Assembly (NCBI GenBank): GCA_025370055.1
Contig: CP073041.1
Span: forward strand, 4,744,272-4,808,271
DNA length: 64,000 bases
Direction: 5' to 3'
Origin: Woronichinia naegeliana WA131
GTDB lineage: Bacteria; Cyanobacteriota; Cyanobacteriia; Cyanobacteriales; Microcystaceae
Position 1 is the first letter of the stretch; each line of letters starts with the position of its first letter. The position numbers were made by a program, and so were the translations under genes. The notes beneath the pieces were generated by a model. The model was not told the origin of the DNA. It searched no databases and saw only the letters and a list, made by a program, of their open reading frames with translations. Shown piece after piece: positions 1-9,703 of the stretch.

Positions 1-1
1 A

Positions 2-328
2 GGATGTTATCCGGAATCGGTTCATGTGGATAAAATCTATCGAACAAAAGCGAATCGAGCTTATTGTAAAGAAAGGGATATAAGAATGAGTGGTCCCCGA
101 TTGGGAAGACCGCCGAAAGAGGTGAGCAAAGAAAAAAAGAAAGAGGCACGCTCAGATGAAAGAGTGCGTAATGCCATTGAGGGTAAATTCGGACAGGGAA
201 AGAGGAAATTTAGTCTTGGTCGAGTGATGGCCAAACTACCTGAGACCTCGGAAACGGTAATTGCGATGAACTTTTTGGTAATGAATCTTTCTACTCTACT
301 TCAGAAGACAAAAAGTAAAAAGTTGTAG
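2..328 (+). CDS. IS-A transposase, C-terminal 108 residues (5' end outside window)
   Basis: C-terminal part of a 452-residue DDE transposase, in frame from base 2. It includes HVDKIYRTKANRAYC, a basic stretch around GRPPKEVSKEKKKEA, and the closing block RNAIEGKFGQGKR...MNFLVMNLSTLL, which is typical of IS5/IS1182-like transposases. The family name is from memory of this architecture (DUF772-like N-terminus in the full copies) and is less certain than the transposase call. Sequence is identical to the other copies over this stretch. Confidence 0.9.
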   Translation, partial: GCYPESVHVDKIYRTKANRAYCKERDIRMSGPRLGRPPKEVSKEKKKEARSDERVRNAIEGKFGQGKRKFSLGRVMAKLPETSETVIAMNFLVMNLSTLLQKTKSKKL

Positions 329-498
329 AGTCGTTTTTCTTGTGAAAAATGGTGTTAATTTTCCTCTCTTTTGTGAGGAGTGATTTGTGTTGACCTTTTT
401 AGACAGAAAGGAACAATAGATTAAACAAAATCTGTATTTTGATTTGTTTCCATAAGGATAAGTTATCTATGCTTTTTCAGTCCATACTTCCCTAACCC

Positions 499-1644
499 CT
501 AAGTACAGGACAAAAGGCTTGAAAAGTATACGAGAAAGGGGTTTCATGGAAGATGAACGTAATGTAAGAAAACCCATGAACCAATATAACGCATTGAAAC
601 AAGCCCTAAAACCCCATTTGGGATGGCATGGTGCCAGACTCTCCTTCCTAGCCTTGTTCTTACTCGCCCTCCTCAAAGTGAAAACGGTTAACCTTAAAGA
701 ATTGGCTCTGGGTTTTGAAGGTCGGGCATTGGTGGATTCTCATTACAAACGCTTACAACGCTTTTTCTCAGGATTTGAGCTGGATTACCATCACATTGCC
801 CGTATTGTAGTCAGTTGGCTGGATATCCCTCAACCTTGGGTATTAAGTATTGACCGCACAACCTGGGAGTTTGGCAGTCATGGTTATAATATCCTCACTG
901 TCGGCATTGTCCATGAAGGAGTAGCCATTCCCATCTTGTGGTGGATGCTTAGCAAGAAAAAGGGCAATTCTAACAGTGATGAACGAATGCGTTTTATCGA
1001 GGAGATGCTCAAGATTTTTCCCACCGCCCTGATTCGTTGTTTATGTGGCGACCGTGAGTTTATTGGTCAGGCTTGGCTTCGCTATCTTCTGCTCGAACCG
1101 CTACTGGCTTTCTGTCTGAGAATTCGGGCTACGGACAAGATTGAGCACAATGGCAAGCTTTTGGCCGCCAAAGTCATTTTTGCCCATCTTGCAAAAGAGT
1201 GAATCTCAACGTCTTCAAGGGAGTTGTCGGGTTTGGGGATATCCTGTTTCTGTAGAGGCTCTTCGCTTGCCTGATAATTCTCTACTCATCGTCATTGGAC
1301 ATCCCGATTCCCAAGGTCTTATTCACGATTATGCCCTGCGTTGGGGCATTGAAACCCTTTTTGGCATCTTTAAGACTCGTGGCTTTTGCTTGGAATCTAC
1401 TCACTTTACTGACCCCAAGCGTCTTCGTAAGCTTTTGGCTTTACTGACTTTAGCTTTGGCTTGGTCTCTCAAAACTGGTCTAGCAATTCATCATCTTCAT
1501 CCCATTCCCCTCAAGAAACATGGTCGCCTAGCGCAGAGTCTTTTTCGTCTTGGTTTTGACCATCTTCGTCATCTTGTTCTTAATCCTTCTCTACCCAATT
1601 TTTCTCTTTTTCTCGACTCCCTACATTTTTTGTCCTGTACTTAG
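499..1644 (+). mobile_element. IS-B, complete IS4-family element (1146 bp) with 9-bp target duplication
   Basis: Perfect 17-bp terminal inverted repeats: CTAAGTACAGGACAAAA at 499-515 and its reverse complement at 1628-1644. The target duplication CCCTAACCC is at 490-498 and 1645-1653. Removing the element and one duplication restores the standard IS-A 3' tail exactly. It carries one transposase gene with a frameshift. The stop codon of that gene overlaps the right inverted repeat. Confidence 0.93.
546..1644 (+). pseudogene. IS4-family transposase, one-base frameshift
   Basis: DDE transposase with IS4 signatures: first Asp in SIDRTTWEFG, second Asp in CGDREFIG, and the Y-(2)-R-(3)-E-(6)-K motif seen as YALRWGIETLFGIFK. 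The first frame stops at 1200-1202. The rest continues in the +1 frame to TAG at 1642-1644. Removing one A from the run at 1193-1196 gives a continuous protein (LAKSESQRLQG). This is therefore a one-base insertion in a homopolymer, although frameshift expression cannot be excluded. ATG 546 is preferred over the in-frame TTG at 519. About 365 residues if repaired. Confidence 0.85.
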
Positions 1645-1998
1645 CCCTAACCCACATTTCTTTCGTTTTTTGACTTTTTCAGCAAGCCCTAATTAGTCAC
1701 CGCAATAAAGAAGGAAATTATTGAGAATGAGAAGCAAATGAAAAAAGTAAAGAATAATGAAGAAAGGAAAGGCGGTTAAAGAGATAGGTTAGAATAGGGA
1801 GACTATGAAAAAACTAGACCCAGTTCCAGACTTAAACCAAGAAGAAGTGAAAATGCCATGGCAAAAAGAAGTGGCAAAAGATTGGTATGAAGATTATCAG
1901 AAAGAAAAAGAAGAGAACGAAAAGCTGAGAAAAGAATTGGTAGAGTTAAAGAAAGAGATAGAAAAGTTGAAAGAAAAGCTGAAAAAGCTTAACCAAAG

Positions 1999-3388
1999 GG
2001 GTGTGACCTTTAGTTGATGAAGGAAAAGAAAAGTGTTAACATGGGATGAAAAGTGACAAAGAGGAAACAATGATGACAGCAAAACTAATTAATGTAGAGG
2101 GTTCAAAGATAAAAATAGAACTAACATTAGAACTCAGTCGTTCAATGTTGGATACAGAAATAAATATTCAAAAAGGCTTAAACGAAGTAGGTTGCATCGC
2201 CAGCAAAGAAGCCTTGAAATATTTAGATACAGATGGTTCACCCTTAAAAATCGGTGAAGAAATCTGGAAGAGTAAGGGAGAGCAACCGAAAGAATATCAA
2301 ACACCTTATGGTGAGGTTATAGTGAATCGTCATGTATATCAGCGTTCACCTTTGAGGAAAAACGTATTGCCCCTTAGAAAGAGAAGCAAGGATAATCATA
2401 ACATCAACGCCATTATTGGCAAAACAGGTATCCTCAAAAATGTCAGGGATGGCAGGCAAAGAGGTGAAAAATGATTTATTAGAAAATCATGGTAGAAAAG
2501 TAGCGCTATCCTATATCCAAAGATTGAGTGAAGCAGTAGGAAGTGTGGTACAGGCAAAAGAAGAAGCGTGGAGTTATGCCCCGCCCAAGGAGGATAGCCA
2601 AATTGCAACAGTGGGAATAGGATTAGATGGAACCTGTATGCTGATGTGTGAGGATGGCTACCGTGAAGCAATGGTGGGAACCGTTTCCCTATACGATAGT
2701 GAAGGCGAACGTCAACATACAATCTATCTAGGTGCGGCACCAGAGTATGGAAAAAAGAGTTTTCTAGAAAGATTAGAAAGAGAAATTGAGCGAGCGAAAA
2801 ACCGTTATCCAGAGGCAACATTGGTCGGGATAGCAGACGGGGCAGAATCAAATTGGAAGTTTTTAGAAAAGCAAACGGAAGAACAGATATTAGATTTCTA
2901 TCATGCCTCTGGTTACTTAGGTGCCTTGGCAGAAGCGTTGCATCCGAATACCGTGTCAAAACAAAAAGAATGGTTGACTGAAAATTGTCGAGAACTCAAG
3001 CATGAAAAAGGAAAAGCAGGAGAACTGCTAAATCTGATGAAAGAAGTCAAAGAAGAAAAAAGTCATTCTAAGAATCTTACCGAGAAACTACAAGCGGCGA
3101 TTACTTATTACGAGAATCATCAGCATCAAATGGATTATGCTGAATACATAGAGAAAAAGTATCCGATTGGTTCAGGTGTTACGGAAGCAGCTTGTAAGAC
3201 GTTGGTCAAACAACGATTATGTTGTTCAGGGATGCGATGGAAGGAAAAAGGAGCAGGAATTATTTTGAGCCTACGAGCTTTGGTATTGACCAAGGAACGA
3301 TGGAGTCAATTTTGGGCAAAACTTGATCAATATGGGTTCCCTGTAGAACCCTGATTACAACAGCTTTTATCAACTAAAGGTCGCACCC
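1999..3388 (+). mobile_element. IS-C copy 1 (ISKra4-type, 1390 bp), TSD AACCAAAG
   Basis: Ends GGGTGTGACCTTTAGTTGAT and, at the right, ATCAACTAAAGGTCGCACCC form imperfect inverted repeats. The 8-bp duplication AACCAAAG lies at 1991-1998 and 3389-3396. Exactly the same 1390-bp length is found in all six full copies. The insertion is inside the IS66 transposase gene. Confidence 0.95.
2046..3354 (+). CDS. ISKra4-type transposase, two overlapping frames
   Basis: Frame 1 runs 2046-2474. The better start may be ATG 2070, which has GAGGAA just upstream. Frame 2 is open from about 2356 to 3354. Homology with ISKra4 transposases requires a switch near 2356-2362, at AGGAAAAACG, where dropping one A leads into KTYCPLEREARI...TPLLAKQVSSKM. 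DDE residues sit in GIGLDGT, GIADGAES and YPIGSGVTEAACKTL. Combined length is about 435 residues. All copies in the window keep the same two frames, so either a programmed +1 shift or slippage is used, or all copies descend from one shifted parent. Confidence 0.85.
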
Positions 3389-4691
3389 AACCAAAGAACG
3401 AGTGAAAATAGCTCTCAGCCCCCAAGCAGTGACGGTTACAAAAAGAAAGTCGCCAAAACCTTCGGTCAAAAAGGAAAAAAAAGAGGTCCAAAGTACGACC
3501 ATGTGGGTAAAACCAGAAACGGGTTTGGTCGGGTAGATGAAATAGTAGATTTAAGGATGGAAAAATGCCCAAAATGTGGTGCGTCAGTGGAAAAGCAAAA
3601 GGAGACTATCATCAAAAAAAATCAAATAGCTGAATTAGTCAGTAAACCAGTAGAGGTAAGGGAATATGTTAGGGAAAAGTATCAATGCTCAAAATGTGAT
3701 TGGGAAGGTTATGCCCCACTTCCTTTGGGATGTCGTGAAGATTTTAGCTACGGTGCAACCTTATCCAGCTTAGTGGGATGGCTGGGATATGGGGGAAATT
3801 TGACTTGGCTAAAACAACGATACTTGGTAGAAACGGTCTTTGGCATTCCTCTGTCTCAAGGGAGTTTAGCTAAAATGCACCGATGGTTTTGCGAAAGCTT
3901 GTATCCTAGTTATGAACAGTGGTGGACTTACATACAGGAGCCTGGAGTCCGTTGTGTGGACGAAACCAGCTATCGCGTCAATGGGGTTAACTATTGGATG
4001 TGGGTGGCTACTTCCTCCTCTGTTTGTGTTTTGTTTCTGGCTCCCAGCCGGAGTTCCGATGAGGTTCATTCCCTATTAGGTAAAGATTTTCATGGGCTTC
4101 TCAGTACGGACTGTTGGGGGGCTTACCATCGCCAAAATGCCCAGCATAAACAGAAATGTCTGGCTCATATTGGGCGGGAATTGAAGGCCTTGGAAACTTC
4201 CCACTTTTCTGAAAATAAACTTTTTGCTCAGAGAGTTTTTCCTATTCTAGAGCAAGCTCGTCAATCCCATCGAGATTATCATCAAGGCAAACTGAGCTTA
4301 GAAGCTTTACAACAACAGCGACCCCTAGTTGAAGCTCAACTTCAAGAGGTTCTGGATAATCCGCCGCCCACGGGATGGGCAAGTGATTCCCAATTGTTAT
4401 CTAATCGCTTTCGACGTTATTGGCATGATTGGTTTACTTTTCTTACTTTTCCTGAAGTTAAACCTGATAACAATGATGCCGAGAGAGCCTTGCGTCCTGT
4501 TGTTATTCATCGTAAGGTTAGTGGCGGTGCTAGAAGTCATTGGGGCGGACAACTTGTTGCCATGATGTTTAGTTTTCTTGAAACCATGAGACTTCAAGGT
4601 AAAAGTGCGGTCGAACAGTTATCTCTTATTTTATCTTCCTCTGGTCTTTCTCCTCCTTCCATTGATGACTTTCTTCCTCTCTAGTATTTTT

Positions 4692-4715
4692 GGGGCTTAA
4701 TGAGAATTAAGCCCC
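4692..4715 (+). terminator. Perfect stem-loop near right end of IS66 element
   Basis: GGGGCTTAAT, loop GAGA, ATTAAGCCCC: a perfect 10-bp stem just 8 bases after the transposase stop codon. No T-run follows, so it is either a weak terminator or a structure shielding the transposase gene from outside transcription. Confidence 0.5.
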
Positions 4716-4736
4716 ACTTATTGCTGTGACTAATTA

Positions 4737-4839
4737 CTGGTTCCGTATATTTGCGCAGGATACGGGCTGATTCGGTGAGATGCTGTTTTAACAGTGCTTT
4801 TTCTTCTGGGGGAATCGGTAACATACTTTTTTCGCTCAT
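4737..4839 (-). pseudogene. 5' fragment of unidentified gene cut by IS66
   Basis: Reading leftward from ATG 4839: MSEKSMLPIPPEEKALLKQH, then LTESARILRKYTEP, then it runs into the IS66 end. Only about 34 codons survive. The pattern of an acidic/leucine N-terminus ending in KYTEP resembles the first residues of some cyanobacterial ISKra4 transposases, but that is a guess. The downstream part is not found in the window. Confidence 0.4.
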
Positions 4840-4958
4840 CAGTTTTTTTCCATTTTACCCCAGATTCTATGTACTATTTTATCCGGGATGTACCCAGTGC
4901 GATCGTTATTAGCCGATTATTAATATAATGTTAATTGAGCTTAGAAGGAGACAAACCT

Positions 4959-5396
4959 ATGACAGCATCCTATGAGCAAGACTATGGATTTTGGGCTGAA
5001 CAAATGGCAAATCTATTGGCCTCTGGTCGTTTTTCTGAGTTAGACATTGAGAATTTAGTCGAAGAGGTACGGGATTTGTCTAAACGGGAGCGAGATCGCT
5101 TACTCAGTAGTCTAAGATTAATTTTGCATCATTTATTAAAGTGGGACTATCAACCTAAACGGCGATCGCGCAGTTGGCTGGGAACTATTCAACGGGAACG
5201 GGCTAACATTAGGCTCTATTTGGACGATAGCCCCAGTTTAAAGCGATATTTAACAGATGAAAGTATATTTAAACTCTATGCTGTTGCTTGTTCCGATGCC
5301 TTTAGGGAGACAGGATTAGAGTTTCCGCCCATTTGTCCGTATGGCATTGAGGATATTTTAAATCGCTCTCTTGTTTTGTCGGAACGATCGACTTAA
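4959..5396 (+). CDS. DUF29 family protein
   Basis: 145 residues. The start at ATG 4959 is supported by a strong ribosome binding site AGAAGGAG (4943-4950). Features of DUF29 proteins are the N-terminal DYGFWAEQMANLL, the block DIENLVEEVRDLSKRERDRL, and HHLLKWDYQPKRRSRSW. DUF29 is a cyanobacterial family of unknown biochemical role, with many copies per genome. This is the only intact non-transposon gene in the first 17 kb. A second DUF29 gene lies at 51925. No operon partner is present: IS66 lies upstream and an IS-C fragment begins 4 bases downstream. Confidence 0.9.
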   Translation: MTASYEQDYGFWAEQMANLLASGRFSELDIENLVEEVRDLSKRERDRLLSSLRLILHHLLKWDYQPKRRSRSWLGTIQRERANIRLYLDDSPSLKRYLTDESIFKLYAVACSDAFRETGLEFPPICPYGIEDILNRSLVLSERST

Positions 5397-5399
5397 AAA

Positions 5400-5698
5400 G
5401 GGTGTGACCTTTAGTTGATGAGGGAAAAAAAAGTGTTAACATGAGATGAAAAGTGACAAAGAGGAAACAATGATGACAGCAAAACTAATTAATGTAGAGG
5501 GTTCAAAGATAAAAATAGAACTAACATTAGAACTAAATCGTTCAATGTTGGATACAGAAATAAATATTCAAAAAGGCTTAAACGAAGTAGGTTGCATCGC
5601 CAGCAAAGAAGCCTTGAAATATTTAGATACAGATGGTTCACCCTTAAAAATCGGTGAAGAAATCTGGAAGAGTAAGGGAGAGCAACCGAAAGAATATC
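5400..5698 (+). mobile_element. IS-C copy 2, 5' fragment
   Basis: The left 299 bp of IS-C, starting GGGTGTGACC directly after the DUF29 stop codon. It contains the start of the transposase first frame (from 5446, through residue ~84, EQPKEYL). It differs from other copies by a few bases (for example a longer A run near 5426 and Asn for Ser in the LELNRS block), so it is an older copy. It is cut at GAATATC by the 17-bp end of another element, and the remainder is absent. Confidence 0.9.
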
Positions 5699-5715
5699 TA
5701 GGGCGTGTCATCAAT
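5699..5715. repeat. 17-bp terminal sequence of an unidentified IS
   Basis: TAGGGCGTGTCATCAAT joins the IS-C fragment to IS-E copy 1. The same 17 bases occur inverted at 59218-59234, next to a decayed IS-K copy. It is therefore probably the terminal repeat of an element (possibly the IS-K family) that has been almost wholly removed here. Confidence 0.55.
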
Positions 5716-6436
5716 CAGCAATTCCAAATTCAAATGGTATAAATAGAGACAGAAAAACTTTGACCTATAGGAAGTTATGAATAAAGAGAAAAGTGTCTAC
5801 TGATTTTGCAGAGAGAAAGATGGAAGTAAACGACCTAAGTTTTGACGGAATCGTTCACTGTTTAAACGAGGTCATTGGGAAGATAGATGACCCCCGTTCG
5901 GTTAGTAATGCAACGAAATATAGTCTAAGAGAGGCGATACTGGGGGCATTTGCCGCCTTTTTTATGCAAAATGAGTCATTTTTAGAGTACCAACGTCAGC
6001 TTAACAGCCGTTGTGGGCGAGATAATGCTCAGAGCTTGTTTGGACTAGAAAAAATACCAACAGTAGAACAGATTCGCAACATTGTGGATGGGGTAGCAGC
6101 GAGTAGTCTATTCCCTTTGTTTGGGTTAATTTACCAAGCATTGAGGAGCATGGGATTCTTGAAAGCCTATGAAATATTGAGGGGAAATCTTCTAGTAGCA
6201 ATGGATGGGACAAATTACTACAGTTCGGAAAAAGTAAATTGTCCATGCTGTTCAACCAAAACGTCAAAACAGGGAAAAGTCACCTACTTCCATCAGGCAT
6301 TATTGCCCGTGATTGTTTCCCCAGACCATGAATCAGTTTTTTCCTTACCCCCTGAATTTATCACCCCTCAAGACGGGTCTGAAAAGCAAGATTGTGAGCA
6401 AAATGCGGCGAAACGTTGGATAAGTAACCATGCTAG
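5716..6436 (+). mobile_element. IS-E copy 1, left half only
   Basis: Starts with the CAGCAATTCCAAATTC end shared with IS-E copy 2 (right tip at 25356). The matching right half is missing. The sequence runs into the IS-G (IS630) end, whose terminal bases begin near 6437. The junction may be an IS630 insertion followed by loss of the far side. Confidence 0.75.
5820..6436 (+). pseudogene. IS-E DDE transposase, N-terminal half
   Basis: About 205 residues related to the transposase of IS-F (13833). Shared blocks are KIDDPRSVSNATKYSLREAI, CGRDNAQSLFG, the first catalytic Asp in VAMDGTNYYSS, a CPCC metal-binding-like pair, PEFITPQDGSEKQDCE and AAKRWIS. ATG 5820 is chosen; an in-frame GTG lies at 5793. 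The protein is lost after KRWISNHAS. The same TAAGTA hexamer that IS-A uses as target in IS-E copy 2 is still uninterrupted here (6423-6428). Confidence 0.8.
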
Positions 6437-9400
6437 TAGTCCAAGGCGTAAGTTTGGGTGCTATAAAATTTAAGCAGCCAAAACCTTCCCCCGATACGTC
6501 CATCGAAAGGGCTTCGCCATAGTGCGGTTAAAATAGTCGATGAATTCAAGAATTTGCGTTCTTAGATCATCTTGACTGAGAAAATTTCCTCGTTTCAGTA
6601 ACTTACGCATTAAAATACCAAACCAAATCTCAATTTGATTGAGCCATGAACAATGCTTCGGTGTGAAGTGAAAAACAATTCGATGATTGGGGTCACTGAG
6701 AAAAGTTGCTCTACTCGCCATTGATTGAAGGATGCCACTCTTGCCCTTCTCTCCTAATTCAAGATTAAGTCCCTCAAATTCTGCTACATAGGGCTTGCTG
6801 AAAAAGTCAAAAAACGAAAGAAATGTGGGTTAGGGAAGTATGGACTGAAAAAGCATAGATAACTTATCCTTATGGAAACAAATCAAAATACAGATTTTGT
6901 TTAATCTATTGTTCCTTTCTGTCTAAAAAGGTCAACACAAATCACTCCTCACAAAAGAGAGGAAAATTAACACCATTTTTCACAAGAAAAACGACTCTAC
7001 AACTTTTTACTTTTTGTCTTCTGAAGTAAAGTAGAAAGATTCATTACCAAAAAGTTCATCGCAATTACCGTTTCCGAGGTCTCAGGTAGTTTGGCCATCA
7101 CTCGACCAAGACTAAATTTCCTCTTTCCCTGTCCGAATTTACCCTCAATGGCATTACGCACTCTTTCATCTGAGCGTGCCTCTTTCTTTTTTTCTTTGCT
7201 CACCTCTTTCGGCGGTCTTCCCAATCGGGGACCACTCATTCTTATATCCCTTTCTTTACAATAAGCTCGATTCGCTTTTGTTCGATAGATTTTATCCACA
7301 TGAACCGATTCCGGATAACATCCTGTTTCCCTTTTATATTCTTCTATTCGCGCTTGTAAATCTCCCGATTCGTTGTAATTATCCCAACTTAATTTGTCTA
7401 AGAAGACAAAGCCATTCACATTACTTGCCGATATTTTAGCTCCAAACTCTACTGCTTTTCCCGCTTTTCCACGCACTATTGGACGCACGTGAGGTTGGCT
7501 TACACTCACAATTCTGTTTTCTACTTTATTTGTCTTTTTTTCATACATTTCTAACTGTTGCTCATACACTTTTCCTATCGTTACAAGCTCTTCTTGCTCT
7601 TTTTTCGTTAGTTTTTCTAACTTTGCTCCCTCTTCTATCATTTTTTCTATATGAGACAAGTTTCTTTTTATATATCCTAGTTGTTTTTTTGTTCCTTTTC
7701 TTCTTTCTTTTTTTGACACACGACGTTTTTTTGCTATGGCTAAGTAGGGCTTGCTGAAAAAAGCTGAGACCTTTACGGAGAAAAATAGTAGGCGAATTAA
7801 GAACCGCTAGAATGCACGAAAATAGGGTAGAATGCCTCAAAACCATTGCATTAAGAAGAGAGAAAGCAGATGTACCGAAAGCAACAGTACTCAATTGAAA
7901 CACCAGAAAACTTGAAAAATCTGTTCGGCGGGCAGTTAGACGAAGAAAATCGTTGGATAGAAATGTCAAAAATGATTCTTTGGGAAGAATATGAGGAAGA
8001 ATATGCAAAAAACTTCACAGAAAAAAAAGGAGCCCCAGCCAAATCATTTAGAATGGCATTAGGAGCATTAATTATCAAAGAAATTTCAGGAAAAAGTGAC
8101 AGAGAAACAGTAGAACAAATAAAAGAGAACCCTTATTTACAGTACTTTATAGGAATGGAAAGCTATAGTAGCAAAGAAGCATTTAATGCGTCAATGATGG
8201 TTCATTTTCGTAAAAAAATAGGAATGGAATTAATAAATAAAATTAATAAAGAAATAGAAAAAAAAGCGACGGGTGTAGCGTCAGAAAAAAAAGAAAATGA
8301 AGGAAAGTTATTGTTAGATGCGACTTGTACACCAGCAGATATAAAATATCCAACGGATATAGGAATATTGAATGATGCCAGAGAAAAAACAGAAAAAATA
8401 ATAGATAAGCTGTATGAAGAAATAAAAGAGAAAAGGAAAGAAAAGCCGAGGACTTATAGGGAAGTGGCAAGAAAAGAGTACTTAGCCATAGCAAAAAAAC
8501 GTCGTGTGTCAAAAAAAGAAAGAAGAAAAGGAACAAAAAAACAACTAGGATATATAAAAAGAAACTTGTCTGATATAGAAAAAATGATAGAAGAGGGAGC
8601 AAAGTTAGAAAAACTAACGAAAAAAGAGCAAGAAGAGCTTGTAACGATAGGAAAAGTGTATGAGCAACAGTTAGAAATGTATGAAAAAAAGACAAATAAA
8701 GTAGAAAACAGAATTGTGAGTGTAAGCCAACCTCACGTGCGTCCAATAGTGCGTGGAAAAGCGGGAAAAGCAGTAGAGTTTGGAGCTAAAATATCGGCAA
8801 GTAATGTGAATGGCTTTGTCTTCTTAGACAAATTAAGTTGGGATAATTACAACGAATCGGGAGATTTACAAGCGCGAATAGAAGAATATAAAAGGGAAAC
8901 AGGATGTTATCCGGAATCGGTTCATGTGGATAAAATCTATCGAACAAAAGCGAATCGAGCTTATTGTAAAGGGGTGTGACCTTTAGTTGATGAAGGAAAA
9001 GAAAAGTGTTAACATGAGATGAAAAGTGACAAAGAGGAAACAATGATGACAGCAAAACTAATTAATGTAGAGGGTTCAAAGATAAAAATAGAACTAACAT
9101 TAGAACTCAGTCGTTCAATGTTGGATACAGAAATAAATATTCAAAAAGGCTTAAACGAAGTAGGTTGCATCGCCAGCAAAGAAGCCTTGAAATATTTAGA
9201 TACAGATGGTTCACCCTTAAAAATCGGTGAAGAAATCTGGAAGAGTAAGGGAGAGCAACCGAAAGAATATCAAACACCTTATGGTGAGGTTATAGTGAAT
9301 CGTCATGTATATCAGCGTTCACCTTTGAGGAAAAACGTATTGCCCCTTAGAAAGAGAAGCAAGGATAATCATAACATCAACGCCATTATTGGCAAAACAG

Positions 9401-9703
9401 GTATCCTCAAAAATGTCAGGGATGGCAGGCAAAGAGGTGAAAAATGATTTATTAGAAAATCATGGTAGAAAAGTAGCGCTATCCTATATCCAAAGATTGA
9501 GTGAAGCAGTAGGAAGTGTGGTACAGGCAAAAGAAGAAGCGTGGAGTTATGCCCCGCCCAAGGAGGATAGCCAAATTGCAACAGTGGGAATAGGATTAGA
9601 TGGAACCTGTATGCTGATGTGTGAGGATGGCTACCGTGAAGCAATGGTGGGAACCGTTTCCCTATACGATAGTGAAGGCGAACGTCAACCTACAATCTAT
9701 CTA

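Larger units (their letters stand above)
1..1689 (+). mobile_element. IS-A copy 1 (IS5-like), left part outside window, split by IS-B
   Basis: The 3' part of IS-A. Its sequence matches the complete 1688-bp copies elsewhere in the window (for example 9704-11391). The right end reads ...CAGCAAGCCC and is followed by TAATTA at 1690-1695, fitting the TANNTA target seen at every IS-A copy. IS-B (499-1644, with target duplication 1645-1653) is inserted in the 3' non-coding tail, so it does not touch the transposase gene. The left end lies outside the window, so the matching target copy cannot be checked. Confidence 0.9.
1805..4684 (+). pseudogene. IS66-family transposase interrupted by IS-C
   Basis: Starts at ATG 1805 with a long Lys/Glu coiled coil (residues ~30-65). 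IS-C interrupts it after codon ~65. It resumes at 3389 in the same frame once one AACCAAAG duplication is removed, reading NQRTSENSSQPPSSDG. It then has a CxxC...CxxC zinc-binding segment (CPKCGAS, CSKCDWEG) and DDE residues in CVDETSYRVNG, STDCWGAYH and NDAERALRP. Repaired length is about 490 residues, normal for the family. The C-terminal 393-codon part remains an open frame from 3503. Confidence 0.9.
1690..4736 (+). mobile_element. IS-D, IS66-type element (single-transposase form), split by IS-C
   Basis: Ends match as inverted repeats: TAATTAGTCACCGCAATAA at the left (1690 on) and, read from the right end at 4736, TAATTAGTCACAGCAATAA. Only a tnpC-like gene is present, with no TnpA/TnpB accessory genes, as in the ISBst12-type branch of IS66 (family knowledge). 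IS-C copy 1 interrupts the gene at 1999-3388. IS-A copy 1 has landed exactly at the left tip, so the outer target duplication is not visible. Confidence 0.8.

Noticed and set aside
2396-2959. Antisense open frames across IS-C
   Set aside because: They recur identically with each IS-C copy opposite the transposase and show no protein family features, so they are shadows of the coding strand.
1693-5396. Composite transposon carrying the DUF29 gene between IS-C copies 1 and 2
   Set aside because: IS-C copy 1 has its own matched 8-bp duplication and copy 2 is a fragment, so there is no sign they moved together.
7176-7757. Long hydrophobic Phe/Leu-rich open frames opposite the IS-A transposase
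   Set aside because: They appear at every IS-A copy on the antisense strand and arise from its A-rich (AAA/GAA) codons read backwards. There is no independent start site or conservation beyond the parent gene.
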